Positions 21,399-33,222 of a stretch of 64,000 bases of DNA are shown here, one piece after another. The position numbers and the translations under genes are program-made. The DNA is from Amborella trichopoda (taxonomy: Eukaryota; Streptophyta; Magnoliopsida; Amborellales; Amborellaceae). The stretch's first letter is position 1, and each line of letters opens with the position of its first letter. The notes below the pieces were generated by a model. That model saw nothing but the letters and a program-made list of their open reading frames with translations. It made no database searches and was not told the origin of the DNA. Location of the stretch: contig NW_006498549.1 in the NCBI RefSeq assembly GCF_000471905.2, positions 3,504,976 through 3,568,975 of the forward strand, given 5' to 3'.

Positions 21399-24300
21399 TT
21401 ATAGAAAGTGCTAGAACCTTTATCCCCATTCCCAAACTATTTTCCCATCGATAGAAATTAAATTAAATAATTTTATTCATAATATAATGCTTACCAAACT
21501 TATGCACAAGCCATCTCATGCTCTCCAAAATTCTTTTGAAAGCTTCCTTAAGGTAAAATCTTTCCAAAACACTTCAAAGCTTTTTCTTCAAGCCAAAGCT
21601 TGAATTGAAACAAGGAAAGTGTCATTAGGATAGGGTGTGCCACCCTAGGTGGTACTTCATGAGCCCAACCCACATGCAATAGTGGGCTCATTAATATATT
21701 GGGTCTCCCATGCAATATTAAAATTATTAAAATTAATTATATGATTTTAAAAATCCATAAAATCAAATTTGATTATTTAAATCAATGTAAAATCAATATC
21801 TTTCTCTTTAAAAATCCAAATTTGATAATTAAAATATCTAAAGATCTAGAAAAATTCAAATAATAATTTTAAAAATCATATATCATTAAAACAAACATAA
21901 TTAAGTTCATCAGATCGAAAAATGATCCATATGGTTTAAGAATTATATTCACAATCAATAGTTAGATAATAGTTTGACGATTTAAAATGATTTTCATAAA
22001 AGCTTACCTTGCTAGACTTAGTGATTTTTTCAAAACCATATTCATAGACTTAGGTTTTTCCTTAAATTATCTAATTTAATTTTAAAGTATATGCTTAGTC
22101 TTTATAAATTATTTTGCCGCATTCACCTTTAATTTCCTACCAAGTCAAGTTCATGGCCACAAAAACAAATCATATATACCATCTTATAATTTTATTTAAA
22201 ATAAAGCAATAGTAAAGGATAGTTACAAAGCCATGACAAAATACTTCCGTTTTGGCAAATATGGATAATTTATCCAGAAATCATCATCACATGTAACACA
22301 TCAAATTATAGACATTATTGGGCGGATGGTCACTAAAACTGAGTTCCATCAGAACACTCCCTTCGTGCTTACATATTTGAATGAGCCACACCCATCTCTC
22401 GTGTTTCATCCTTAGCGCTCAAAGCCCTTCATCAAATCACATCTCCATGTGTATTACTACCTTAAGTAGTTCATTTTCTAGTACAAGGAGGCATTAAAAC
22501 ATAGGGTATTCATAAATCGGCTCTTTCAAATTTGTTAGCACCCATCACTTAATGTCCATGCACTCCATACAAATTTTTTTTTTAAACAATTTGCTAAAAT
22601 ATGACCAAAGCATATTAGCCATAAAATTTAAAAGTTTGTGAGTCCTCTTTCCCTATATGAGCTTACCATATAATGTGGGATAGATTTCATACCTCAAAAC
22701 CATGTAGTGTGGTATCTGGGCTTTCTTGATTCATTGTTTTTACTTATTTAACAAGCTTTTGTGATCTTGGAAGAGCACATAACTGTTGGAGAATATGTCG
22801 GACATCGGTCTCACATGTCACGAAGTGTTCATCTCTTCGGCACTTGGATTCTCCCTATCTTGACCCTTGAGTAAATTCTCTTCTTCATCCTATCATTAAA
22901 AATATCACAAATTTTATTCTCCCACTAATCTTTAGCATTTTTTGCTACCACTACTTCTCTCTATGTATCCCTTCATCTTCAAGAGACCAAGATGCTTCTA
23001 CTGGTATTATGTTTCTTCTTCTTTCTGCTATTCTCAGATCGAAAACTCTTCATATAGAGTGTCATATCTGGCCAACTCTTTATTACATCTCTCTTAAGTT
23101 TTACTATAATACACCATACTCATGACATATTATAAAACCTTTCTAAATGAGCTATAAAAAAGTCTCTATAATTAGGAATCCAAAGATGTGCCTTATCATG
23201 TCGCATCTTTTAATTTACTACATACTAGAAGTTGAGCATCCCATGACAAAAATATGATATCTCTCCACTCATAAAGTGTTTATCTCCGAATCCTTTTGAT
23301 TATTGAATAGACTAAAAAATATAAAATTGTGCTCAGTTCCATCCCAAAATCATAATATTTGGTTAGTCTTCATTTTAGTGACATTTACGTCGCAATACAA
23401 TTTTATCAGCAAAGAATCAAGTTGAGCACCTCTCAATAAAAATTTGTTTTTCTCAATCCTCAAAGAATTTATTTCTGAAATATTTTTTGTTGAAAACTAG
23501 ACTCAAAACGAAATCATAGCACCATGGTGTGAATCCTAAATAATGTTTTTCTTTCGAAAAATAACTAAGTGACATTCACGTCACAAAATAAATCATACTA
23601 CAGAATTTCAAGTTGAACACTATCTTGTAAAATTGTTTTTTCTCTCTACCCTCATGAATTTTCCCTTTCAAACAAATTTATTTTGAAAGTAGACATATAA
23701 TGTTAACATATATGTTTCTACAAGCCTCATATCACTCTGTTAAGTTGGCTTGATAAATATATCTATTCATGTCTCAATGAGGAACATACCATATTGCAGA
23801 AAATTCAGGATAACCTCTATTCAATCCAAAATGTGTATTCCTCTCTTCCCACTAATATTTCTCTCTCAAATAAATTTTATTCGAAATAGACTCACAATGG
23901 AAGTTAAAAACCTATTGTGGACTATAAAATATTATGTTAAGAATAGAAATAAAATTATGAGTTCCAAGTTATTGAAATAGTTTTCGTTGCAGAACACAAC
24001 ACTTGCACACCCTTCAATAAATAGACTTTATCTTTCAAACCACAAGGAATTTTTTGATGAAAATATTTTTTTTTTTTAAAGTAGACTCAATTTGATGAGT
24101 TATTATAAAATTTCAGCTAGAAATAAATTCTTATGTTTGGTAGGAAAAATATCTATACTCAATGGATAGCTCTTAGATTTTGTAGGATCAGAACAGACAC
24201 CCTTCATTGATGAGTCTATAACTCTTAATTCCCTTAGGATCTCTCATTGAAATTTTTTAGGTCGATCCTACTCTCAAATACACACAATATCACTGAATTA

Positions 24301-24537
24301 TGCAATAGAAAAGTACATCATTGTCTTCTTTATATCTTTGCTCCAAAATAGCCCAGAATACCCATTTTGCAAAGTGCCTTTTTCTGTTTTTGAATATTCC
24401 AATAATTATTAACAATGGGTGTATTACGTAACCATAAAGGTCATTAGTTTTCTTTTATCTCATTTTCAAGTATGATATAGACTGAATAAAGAAAAATTAT
24501 AACTAATGACATCAAATATCAATAGCTCTGATACCAA
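21399..24537 (-). mobile_element. R retrotransposon, internal region unit 2
   Basis: This matches unit 1 throughout, with scattered differences and no coding potential. Small ORFs such as 23,750-23,980 are chance. The primer site at 24,525-24,536 is a perfect TGGTATCAGAGC in the minus reading. Confidence 0.78.
24525..24536 (-). promoter_or_regulatory. primer binding site, R unit 2 (perfect tRNA-iMet match)
   Basis: Minus reading TGGTATCAGAGC, the standard plant initiator tRNA-Met primer site. One spacer base separates it from the LTR end (TTTCA). Confidence 0.85.
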
Positions 24538-25068
24538 TGAAAGAAAGACTAATGTGATCTTGCCTAGATCTAAAAGACCTTGATGCCATTAAACTAATTT
24601 TCTTTAAACAAAGAAAATATTCACAATTCTAATGCTTGATAATATGAAGGCAATATAATTAAATATGACAAGAAACAAAAAGATAGTACCGGATTACCTC
24701 AACAAGGCTTGTTACCCCCCACACCTAGTCACCACCATTCAATGGCACGGGATCAACGATCAACCATCAATCTCAAATGGGGAAAGCAAGTTTAGACCAG
24801 GCCCTCTAATGGAACTATGAACTCATTTATCTCAAATCTCAAACCCTTAGGTGAATCCTCTTAGCAACCTAGTTTGAGAGAAATACTTATCTTTTCTACC
24901 ACAACCTTATAGTTTAAATCCCCAATGAGAGATCAGCGATCATGAGAGGGTTGAGAGAACCACCATGAGAGAGATTTCCAAGAAGAGAGAATAGGGTGTG
25001 CCCCTTTGGGTCTTCTGAGGGAGAGAGATAGAGAGCGAATTTATAAGTAGGGTCTGCCCCTTTGTGGG
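24538..25068 (-). repeat. R LTR 2, first part (interrupted)
   Basis: The LTR starts at TGAAAGAAAGAC (24,538) and is cut at 25,068 by the solo Tat LTR. It continues at 28,063-28,100 and 41,620-41,794. About 150 bp near 24,565 is missing relative to LTR 1 and LTR 3. Confidence 0.8.
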
Positions 25069-26376
25069 TGTTTGAAGGCATTTTTCAGCACCTTGGGTCC
25101 TCGATGTGGAATAAAAGAGAAGCCGATGAATAAAGCCTTGATTTATGATGGAATTTTCGACAGTCTCAGAATTTCCCAAAAACTAATGAAAATATCCCTA
25201 AAGACTACAAAAGGCCACCTGCCAAGTTTTGTCGCAATCCAACATGTCTAAGGCCGTGTAGACAAAGAAACAGTCTAAAAAAAAACGGTCTCTGACACCC
25301 TTAAAAGGACCCTATAATTGGAACCCTTTTAACGGAGGGTCAAATGGCTATGGGACCATTACCATTGTATCCGACATAGTCAAAAACCCCTAGCGGTCAA
25401 ATTTCGGCTTGAACAGACATTCCAGGACAAAGTTATGGGCCAAAGACTGAAAAAGGAGAAGCCGCACGCTATTCCTGTGCGCGTTCCTTGCACCAATCTC
25501 CATTAAAGGAGATTGGTTTTCACAATCATGAACAACAACTTTGAAGACTCATATTCTGCTCGTTTTGAGTCGAATCAACCTCAAATTTTGGGAGCATGTT
25601 CGCCTTGTAAAGACAAGCGATTTGATATGTGGCATGGCACGTGACGATGCCCGAACAAGGAGAAACGTTAGAAAGAAGTTGGTGATTCGTGATCAAGGTT
25701 GCAAGAAAATCAGCAGTAGCTTAACCCACTCGAGCGGCCATATCACGACGCTCACATACCCTATCGACATGAAACCGGTTGCATTGTGTGCGTAAGGTCC
25801 AGGGCTATGTCTTATCCGAACCTACACGTGATGAACAGTGATATTTGGTGTACGAAGGTGCTAAGGTTACTGCAAAATTTCTGCTGCCGAAATTCAAATT
25901 CTTAGAAAAACACAAAAATTGTAAAATCTTTGTTTGGGCACAAAACCGAGCTGCGTTTGTTGTAAATAGATCGTGATGGCATGCTCAGTGCAATTTAGTG
26001 AAGAAATCACGAAAATACATCCAGACATGAGCACGATATAGATCCAAATATTTCAAGTTTCTTACAAATTTCAAGTTGCATGATTGTGGCCTAAAAACAT
26101 GGCTTGTGGTTCGAAGTTGGAATTGATCATCATGCTGAGCCCAAAGAGAAAACGATCATCTTTTGGCCAACGGGTGTCGGAGCAACCCCAAATCGGCCTA
26201 GGAAAATCGCACATGTTCCATGGATGCAGTAGGGATTGTTTGGAAATATTGTGTACTGTTGGGCAGGTACAAAATCATCATTTTTTCCTTATTTTTAGAT
26301 TTTTTTTTAATTCAAATAACTTGTATGTTTTAGCAATTAGGGTAGATTTTGATTAATCCACCCATGGATGAAAGTC

Positions 26377-26385
26377 TATATATAT
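26377..26385 (+). promoter_or_regulatory. TATA box of solo LTR
   Basis: TATATATAT at the position matching the TATA boxes of the other family LTRs, about 60 bp upstream of the usual gagaggaaggagagaaa leader motif. Confidence 0.7.
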
Positions 26386-27010
26386 CATGTTGTACCTCAT
26401 TGTAAAGGACCCCTACTTTGATTGAATAAAATTTCCATCTTTGCTCACTGTTGGATCACGTTTTGGGGAGAGAGGAAGGAGAGAAATTTTTTGACCGATA
26501 CCCTCGGGCTTAAGGTAATTTTTTTTCTTTTCTCTCGCCTCCTTTTCTCTTATTCTCTCTTTCTCTCTCTTCTTCTTCTCTCTTTCTCTCTTTTCTTTCT
26601 TACTCTCCCATCTCTTTGTCAGGCTCGACAGTACACACCGCTGAGCACGACATGCCGTTTGCCTAAAAAATAACTCACTTCCCCATGGTCCCTCGTGTCC
26701 ACCTTTGTCTTCTCACTCCTTATGCTCCCAGCATGTCCACCTCAATAACATGCTCCCTCATATACACTCACTTTCTAACTTGTTTTTTCAAAAGAAGACA
26801 CAGGTGGCAAAGCGACCTGCACGTCCACCTGCTCCCTGTACACCCTCGGGTCCACCTTCTCCTTTTCTTTCTGGTGGTCCCTCATGTCTACCTGCCTCCC
26901 CTTTCTTTTTGTTGTGTTCCCTCACATCACCCTTGTTGTGCACCCTCACATTCACTTTTTCCCTCTCACTATTTATGTTCCCTCACGTCCATTCATACCT
27001 TTCTTCTTAT

Positions 27011-27197
27011 CGTCGTGCACGATTTCTACCTTACCGTCGTGCACGACTTTCACCTTATCGCACGACTTCTACCTTATCATCGTGCACGACTTCCACCTTA
27101 TCGTCGTGCATGACTTCTACCTTATTTCCGTGCACGACTTCCACCTTATCGCCGTGCACGACTTCTACCTTATCGCCATGCACGACAACTCCTTCAC
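27011..27197 (+). repeat. 24-bp tandem array in the solo LTR leader
   Basis: Eight units built on CGTGCACGACTT plus CTACCTTAT. The third unit has lost 5 bp. Each unit centres on the palindrome CGTGCACG. It occupies the slot that holds 38-bp repeats in element B and ~55-bp repeats in element C. The 24-bp period keeps frame, which produces the repetitive ORFs at 26,705-27,367 on both strands; I do not regard these as genes. Confidence 0.9.
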
Positions 27198-28057
27198 ACC
27201 ACCATCGCCGCACACCCCCTTTCCTCACCGTACACTGTCTTACCATCTCCACCATTTTGCTCCCTTCTCCCACTACCCTCTCTGTTCTCTTCCGCTTTCT
27301 CTCTCAAGAAACCACGAATGAAATCCCCATTCTCCCTTTCTTTTCTTTATGGCACAAGTTTGCGTGACTTTTTCGTTTTCGTTTCATTCCACCCATTCAC
27401 TTCTTCTCTCACTTTCACTTCTCTTATCTCTTTTCTTCTTTCTCTTCTCTCATTCTTTTTCGTCTCTTTGGAAGATTTGGTGAGAGTTAAGCTGACCTTA
27501 GCCTTCTCTCTAATTCCTCTTCCTCTCTCTTTCAAAGATAAACACTTCCTTTCTCTCTATCATCCCCTTTTATATATCTTTCTTGTAAAATATGTATCGA
27601 GAGTCCCTCGTCAAGAAGACGTCGTGAGGCTGTTGAAATCACAGGGATTCTCCTATGTTCTTTTCTATTTCTTTCTTGAGTACACACATGCATGTGTGCA
27701 CTCACCTTGTGACAAGGTGGGGTCCTATACCCCACACCTCTGTATCTTTGATGTGTGTGTGTGTTTGCAGAAAAGGAGAAAACAGGCCAAGGGAGGTGAT
27801 TCCAAACCGGCCACAGGCCAGGGTGCATTTCGACGTGATCTAAGAAGACACCCACGTGAGCCACCCATATGTCACAGACCCACGTGAGGTAAGTCCCGCC
27901 TCACGACCCTAATTCCTCTCTCATCGGTTGGTACTTTTGCCCACGTCTCTTTATGTGGTTCTCGAGAAAGCAATCTCAAGTCCGGGGTCCATCTCGAACC
28001 CGAAACCACACCACTACGTCAACTTGATCCGGAGGGTAAGATCGAGGCACCTAACCA

Positions 28058-28100
28058 GTGGGATATGAGAGTGAGATGGGAATTAGGTGTACGAGATAAT
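28058..28100 (-). repeat. R LTR 2, middle remnant between two Tat insertions
   Basis: GTGGG duplication followed by 38 bp that match 21,198-21,233 of R LTR 1. It ends in ATAAT, the left target-site copy of element B. Confidence 0.88.
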
Positions 28101-29374
28101 TGTTGGAAGACAGTTTTCATCATCAAGGGTACCCGATCAATAAATCCTAACATACAGTGGAAATTTTGACAATCTCAAAATAGCCCAAAAACTGGCCAAG
28201 ATGTTCATAAGGACTCTCAAAAGTGTCTTGCCAAGTTTCGTTACATTTCGACATGTCTAAGGCAGTGCAGACTAAGAAACAGTTTTACAGAATCAGCCTC
28301 TAGCACCTAGAAATGGACCTTATAACGAGAGCTACATTTTTGGTATCTCAATTTGTTGTGGGACCACCACCATTTGATTCAGCATGATTGAAAACCCCTA
28401 AGGATCAAGTTTCAGCTTAAATGGACACTCCAATAAAATGTTATAGGCAAAAGAGTGAAACAGGAGGAGCCGCTTGCTATTCCCGTGCGACCACCCTGCA
28501 ACTCAGTTCCAATAAAAGGGTAGTCACGAACAATTAATTTTGATGCTTGTATCTCCCTCGTCAGATATTTGATTGTGCTCAAACTTGATGGAGCTTGTTC
28601 GTCTCGTCAAGATGAGCGTTTTGATATGTGGCACGCTCTGCGACGATGCCCCAACGCGAAGAAAAGATCGAGAGAAGTTGTTGATCAGTGAATAAAGTCT
28701 ACGAAAATCAGCAGCGCCATGCCTCGCTCGAGTAGCCAAATCACGCCGCTTGGGAGCCTGATTGACGTGAAACCAGTTCCATCGTGTGCGTAAGGTTATG
28801 GCTCCCACTGGTCCGAACCTCGCGCATGATGAACGGTCGGATTCCACAGACAAAGCCGACGAAGTGACTACAAATTCCATCGTCCAAATTCTAGATTCCT
28901 TCCAAAACTCCAAAGTTACAAATCTTAGTCCGGGTACAAAATCGAGTTACGATTGTTGGCCCGCATTCGTGATGGCAGTGTGATTCAGCAAAGAAATCAC
29001 AAGAAAACATCAAGGAATGAACACACAATCGATCCAAAGTTTTAAGATTCATTCAAATTTCATGTCACATGATCATGGCCTAAAAACATGATCCATGGCT
29101 TGAAGTTGGTATCGAATCGATCGTCATGCCGAGACCTACAAAAAACAAATCATCTTTCGATCAAATGGGCATCAGAATGACCTCGGATCATCTATGAAAG
29201 ATCATGCAAGTTCTAGGCCAACACAAGGACTGTCTTGAAATTCCATAACTTGTTCGGAAGGGGCAAATCTGCCATTTGGTACTGTATTTTCTAATTTCTT
29301 TTAATTCAGTTAAATCTTAATTTTCAACAGTTAGGTTTAATTTTGATCAATCCACCCATGTTTGGGCACAATTC

Positions 29375-29382
29375 TATATATA
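29375..29382 (+). promoter_or_regulatory. TATA box of 5' LTR of element B
   Basis: TATATATA within the family-conserved context gggcacaattc upstream and accatgtacc downstream. Confidence 0.72.
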
Positions 29383-29829
29383 CCATGTACCTTCATTGTA
29401 TGTATAGGCTTGGAAAAGAGAGTAAGGAGAGAGAAACTTTTGGATGGGTACCCCTAGGCTCAAGGTAACTTTTCTCTCTCTTCTTTTCTTTCTTCTTCTT
29501 CATCTAAGCCTCCCTCAAAGGCCATGCACGGTAGTGGTAGTGTCGTGCATGCCTCTTTCTCTTCTTTTTTCCCTTCTTGTGGTTTCACAGGTCGCTCATG
29601 GCGATGGCAATGTCATGCAAGAGCTCCTTTCCCGCTTCTGTTGGTTCATCTCTATTGCTTAGCGAGGCTTGCAGACAGCGCTGCTCATCGCCGTCTGCAG
29701 ATGAATCATCGACGCCTCAGTGAAGATCACAAACTGCAAAACTTATTCCCGCCCGCAGGGGCATCCCCCTATTGCGCACTTATTGCAGACGGCGATGCCT
29801 TTCGTTGCCTGCGAGAGGTCGCGGCAACA

Positions 29830-30240
29830 CATATCGCCTTCGCGAGCATCCTTCATGCATTTAGTGTCTATCGCCGTCCATGAGCCTCCTTTGTGCGGTC
29901 GGTGCCTATCGCCATCCGTGAGTTCCCTTCGTGCGCTCAGTGCCTATTGCCATCTGCATACTTTCTTCGCTTGCTGGATGCCTATCGTTGTCCTCGAGCT
30001 TCCTCCGTGCACTCGATGTCTATCGCCGTCCGCGAGTTTCCTTTGCACGCTTGGTGCCTATTGCCATCCGCCAGGTTCCTTCGTGCGTTCGGTGCCTATT
30101 GCTGTTCGCGAGCTTCCTTCGCTCTCTCAGTGCCTATCACCGTCCTTGAGCTCCCTTCACTCTCTCAGTGCCTATCGTCGTCCGTGAGCTTCCTTCCCGC
30201 ACTCAGTGCCTGTCGTCGTGCGCAGGCTCTTCTTGCATCC
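29830..30240 (+). repeat. 38-bp tandem array, 5' LTR of B
   Basis: About eleven units starting TGCCTATCGCCGTCC and continuing gagcttccttcg. The 38-bp period is not a multiple of three, so each unit shifts frame and all three plus frames stay open. This explains the overlapping ORFs at 29,720-30,357. Confidence 0.9.
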
Positions 30241-31026
30241 CACGCCTATTGTCGTGTGCCTTGGCAAGAACTATCGTTGCACGCCTCCCAAATGGCTATT
30301 GCCGTGCGCTTCACACGGGCTATTGTCGTGCGCTTCATTCTCTTCTCACTTGACTGAGGGTGAATTTAGTCTAGTGTTGTCATAACGTTTTGGCTATCGA
30401 GCAGTATTGCCGTCGTGCTGGTCCCGAGTACCATGCCTGTCTTGTTGCCACACTAGATTAGGACAACCATGTCGACCTTGGTTTCAAGTAGTATTATCTT
30501 CGTGCCGGTCTAAAATATTGTGCCTATCTTGCTACCACTCCGAGTCGCTCATTGCACGAGTCCAATTATCATACTAGCCTCATCTCCTCGTCGAGTATGC
30601 TCTTCTTTTCTTCTCTTGTGCAAACCTTCCACTTCATCACCCTAACTTCTCACATTCTTAGCCGTGAGAATGTGTTTTGCTCTAAGACAAGGGTGAGCCT
30701 TTCGGCCCACTTGTCTTGCAAATTAACCATAATATTATTGTGCAGAAAACAAGGAGATTGCAGGTCAAGGGAGGCGATTCCAAACCAGCTAAAGCAGCTG
30801 GGGCGCTTTCCGTTGTGATCTAAGAAGGTGCCCGTGTGAGTCAACCCGAGTAAGTCAGAGACCTAGGTGAGGTTAGTCCCCACCTCATATCAAAAATTCT
30901 TCTCTCACTAGTTGGATACTTGCCCTTATTCTTGCACAAGGTTCTCGAGAGAGCGATCTCAGGTACCGGGTCTTCAGAACCCGAGCACCTAGATCTGAGG
31001 AGGCGAGATCGAGGCATCTAACCAGC

Positions 31027-31044
31027 TTGTCGACTCCACTAAGG
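31027..31044 (+). promoter_or_regulatory. primer binding site of element B
   Basis: TTGTCGACTCCACTAAGG, two bases after the LTR end. It aligns with the primer site of element A, with shared core GACTCCACT. Confidence 0.6.
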
Positions 31045-32960
31045 ACTTATTACCCCTTCGTGGGCTCGCTCTAGTTTGATCAGTATCTTCTTTTACTTTC
31101 TGCACTACTTTTTATGGCATCTGAGTTATTCTACATGTTCATCCGAGTCAGGGATTTTCTCACCCCGCACTCGTGACCGTCCCAGGGAAGCGAGCTGCTC
31201 AAGACTCCTTCCCTACACTCTTTCTGAGTCGGGACTCATAGTCGAGCTTCCAGCTTCTTTCCTGGGTTGGTGCGAGAAGGGACTTAAATGTCCTTGATTC
31301 CTTGCTTTTTCACCCTGGTGGACCCCCCACCAATGTCCCTTGCATTGGTAGAACACCCGCTGCCGCACACAACACGAACCTTACTGGTAAGTCCCTTGCT
31401 AGTCATATTGTTGTGGTATGCCGGAAGGCTGCCCTGTCCACTCTAGCGAAAGGCAAGCAAGTTGCCATTGCTTCTGAGGGTCGTCATAAGGCTACCCCCC
31501 AAACTCCGCCACTACCCCGAACCTCTACACCTGGAGGCTTGGCACACAGAGGCGGAGATCCTGAGGTCTTCATCCCACACATACCTAAAGGCTCATGGTC
31601 CATCCACTCGAGACACACCTCGGGGCAACATTCATGCTGCCTCGAACTCACGTTGAGAGCTAGGCCTTCTCGGGGTAAACCCTACGCACGTCATGCATCC
31701 CACAATTCAGGGCAGCACCAGTTCTGCATCAACTCGAGCACATGAGCGTCCTCCCTCTCACCACACACAGCTTCATCCTATGAGAGATAGGCTCCCCCCC
31801 GGTCCCTCATAGACACAAGCTCATGGGTCTCGATCTCCTAATGCCGAACTAGTTGAACAAACCTAGGCTGACCCCCAAGTCACCGGGATGGTTAACACAC
31901 CAGCTTTGTAGGTTCCTCCTCGCTTCCAACTCAGGCGAAGTCATGAACCAGCTCCTTCTTCTGCCGCTCTTCATACGCCAGGCAAGAATCTTGGTACCTG
32001 GTACTCAAAGGTCTTCCCAAAGAGTACCATCTTGAGCCAGCCTCAGGTCAGTCGTGCACCTGGGCCTCACAAAGGAATTCGGGGCAACGACTTGATGTCA
32101 GATAGAGGCCTCCAACCTCTACTGCAACTACCCAGGTTGCCCCCTGTCCTTGGACCCCATTCTTTGCTCCAGCTAATAGACATGGCCCTCGCCTGGTTAA
32201 GAAAAGCGGGGCAGTCCAAATCTTAGGCTCGGTTCTAGGGTGAAGTCAACAACAGCCTCAAGAGTAAACAGAAGAGGGGCCTGCAAATTTTGACTAGGGA
32301 AGCCTCCAAGGTAGTTGAGGTCACCACCCTTGGTGACCTCCTGCCTCATAACCCCTTTTTCCCTCTTCAGACTTCAGAACCTTAGGAGGTTCAAGAATAT
32401 TGTTGGGTGATCACTGCCCAGAAGCCACGGTCCCAAGACCGTCGAGAACGGGTCCTCACAAGGTCGGCGTACAAGGCTAGAGTCAAGTCAGGGCATGTTG
32501 AGCCCCTGCAAACTGACTTGCCATGCACGACTCGCCAACCCTGGCCATCCATTACTCCACCTGGCTCTGACCTTCCAGAAGAAACGGTCAGCGACATGGT
32601 GATCAACGAGTCGGGCAATGCCCAAGAAGAGCGGATGAACAGGTTCGAGGTAATGATGCAGTCCATCCTCAAAAAGATGAAATGACTAAAAACCTCTAGG
32701 TCCCCTTCTTCTCACCATGAGACCGATTCTCCGTCTGGTGAAGACATAGTTCCCAAGCAAACTCCCCCACCGGTCTCTTAGGACAGCTCTGCTTCCCGAG
32801 GAGTTTGCCAAACCTACAGGATGCCAAGGTGGCCCATAGCCTCAAGAACAAGGTCTCAGACATGCAAGAGGAGTAGCTTTACCAAAAGTCGTACCCCTCA
32901 TACATCGACCAAGTGTCGTTTCCCTCGAACTATTAAAAAGGGAAGCTCCCACATTCAAGG
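31045..32960 (+). pseudogene. upstream ORF and 5' part of gag of element B
   Basis: Collinear with 8,834-6,900 of element A read in reverse. An upstream segment around 31,302-31,745 shares protein blocks with A. The gag start is at 32,407-32,685 (...NRFEVMMQSILKKMK then a stop), and similarity continues through SSHHETDSPSGEDIV and FPRTIKKGS. It ends about 32,955, where A continues into capsid and pol. Several stops and frameshifts interrupt it. Whether anything from this truncated reading was ever a packaging signal or protein cannot be judged from sequence. Confidence 0.75.
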
Positions 32961-33222
32961 TCATTGAAGCCGTGGCAGGCGGTCAAAAGACGAAGCAAGG
33001 AGTGGGATATCCTTTTTCTTCTCACACGGTGAAAGGGCAGAAGCAATAAAAAAGAGAAGGAAGAACAAAAGTCATGCCGCATACAGAAAAGAGGAAAGAA
33101 CTTTCCATTCATAAATCAAGTGGGCATTACAAGCTCCTTTTCTCTACAAAAGAAGAAATGAAAAGAAACAGAGAAAGAAGGCATCATCATAATCGATCAA
33201 TTGCTTCATTGATCTTCCCCCT
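32961..33222. other. junction and 3' flank of the antisense ORF
   Basis: About 260 bp between the gag breakpoint and the antisense ORF stop. Purine-rich, with no motif seen. If the antisense unit is transcribed, this would be its 3' UTR. Confidence 0.4.

Larger units (their letters stand above)
25069..28057 (+). repeat. solo Tat-family LTR with target-site duplication GTGGG
   Basis: A 2,989-bp LTR from TGTTTGAAGG to CACCTAACCA, flanked by GTGGG at 25,064-25,068 and 28,058-28,062. Sibling units R1 (about 21,193) and R3 (about 45,600) have a single GTGGG at this point, so they show the empty site. No internal sequence follows, so this is a solo LTR left by LTR-LTR recombination. A TATA box lies at 26,377-26,385, then a CT-rich stretch and a 24-bp array. 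It differs clearly from the LTRs of element B. Confidence 0.93.
28101..31024 (+). repeat. 5' LTR of element B (2.92 kb)
   Basis: Runs from TGTTGGAAGACAG to CATCTAACCA. TATA at 29,375-29,382, CT-rich leader at 29,470-29,515, 38-bp array at 29,830-30,230, and a few 26-bp units at 30,250-30,340. About 70 bp after the TATA region and about 190 bp near 30,345 are missing relative to the 3' LTR. Confidence 0.93.

Noticed and set aside
17386..25068. R array as a caulimovirid or coding retrotransposon because of its tRNA-iMet site
   Set aside because: No capsid, RT or other motif in any of four units; LTR-like ends and primer site fit a non-coding LTR element.
26685..27367. ORFs of up to 220 aa with HDF/TTSTL repeats on plus and VVHGDKVEV on minus
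   Set aside because: They arise from the 24-bp in-frame array and CT-rich sequence of a solo LTR.
27011..30240. Regularly spaced repeats as possible CRISPR arrays
   Set aside because: Units are contiguous without unique spacers, in a plant retrotransposon LTR.
29720..30357. ORFs of ~150 aa with CLSPS...AYRRP repeats (also 40,166-40,821)
   Set aside because: Products of the 38-bp LTR array; all three frames are open by repeat structure.
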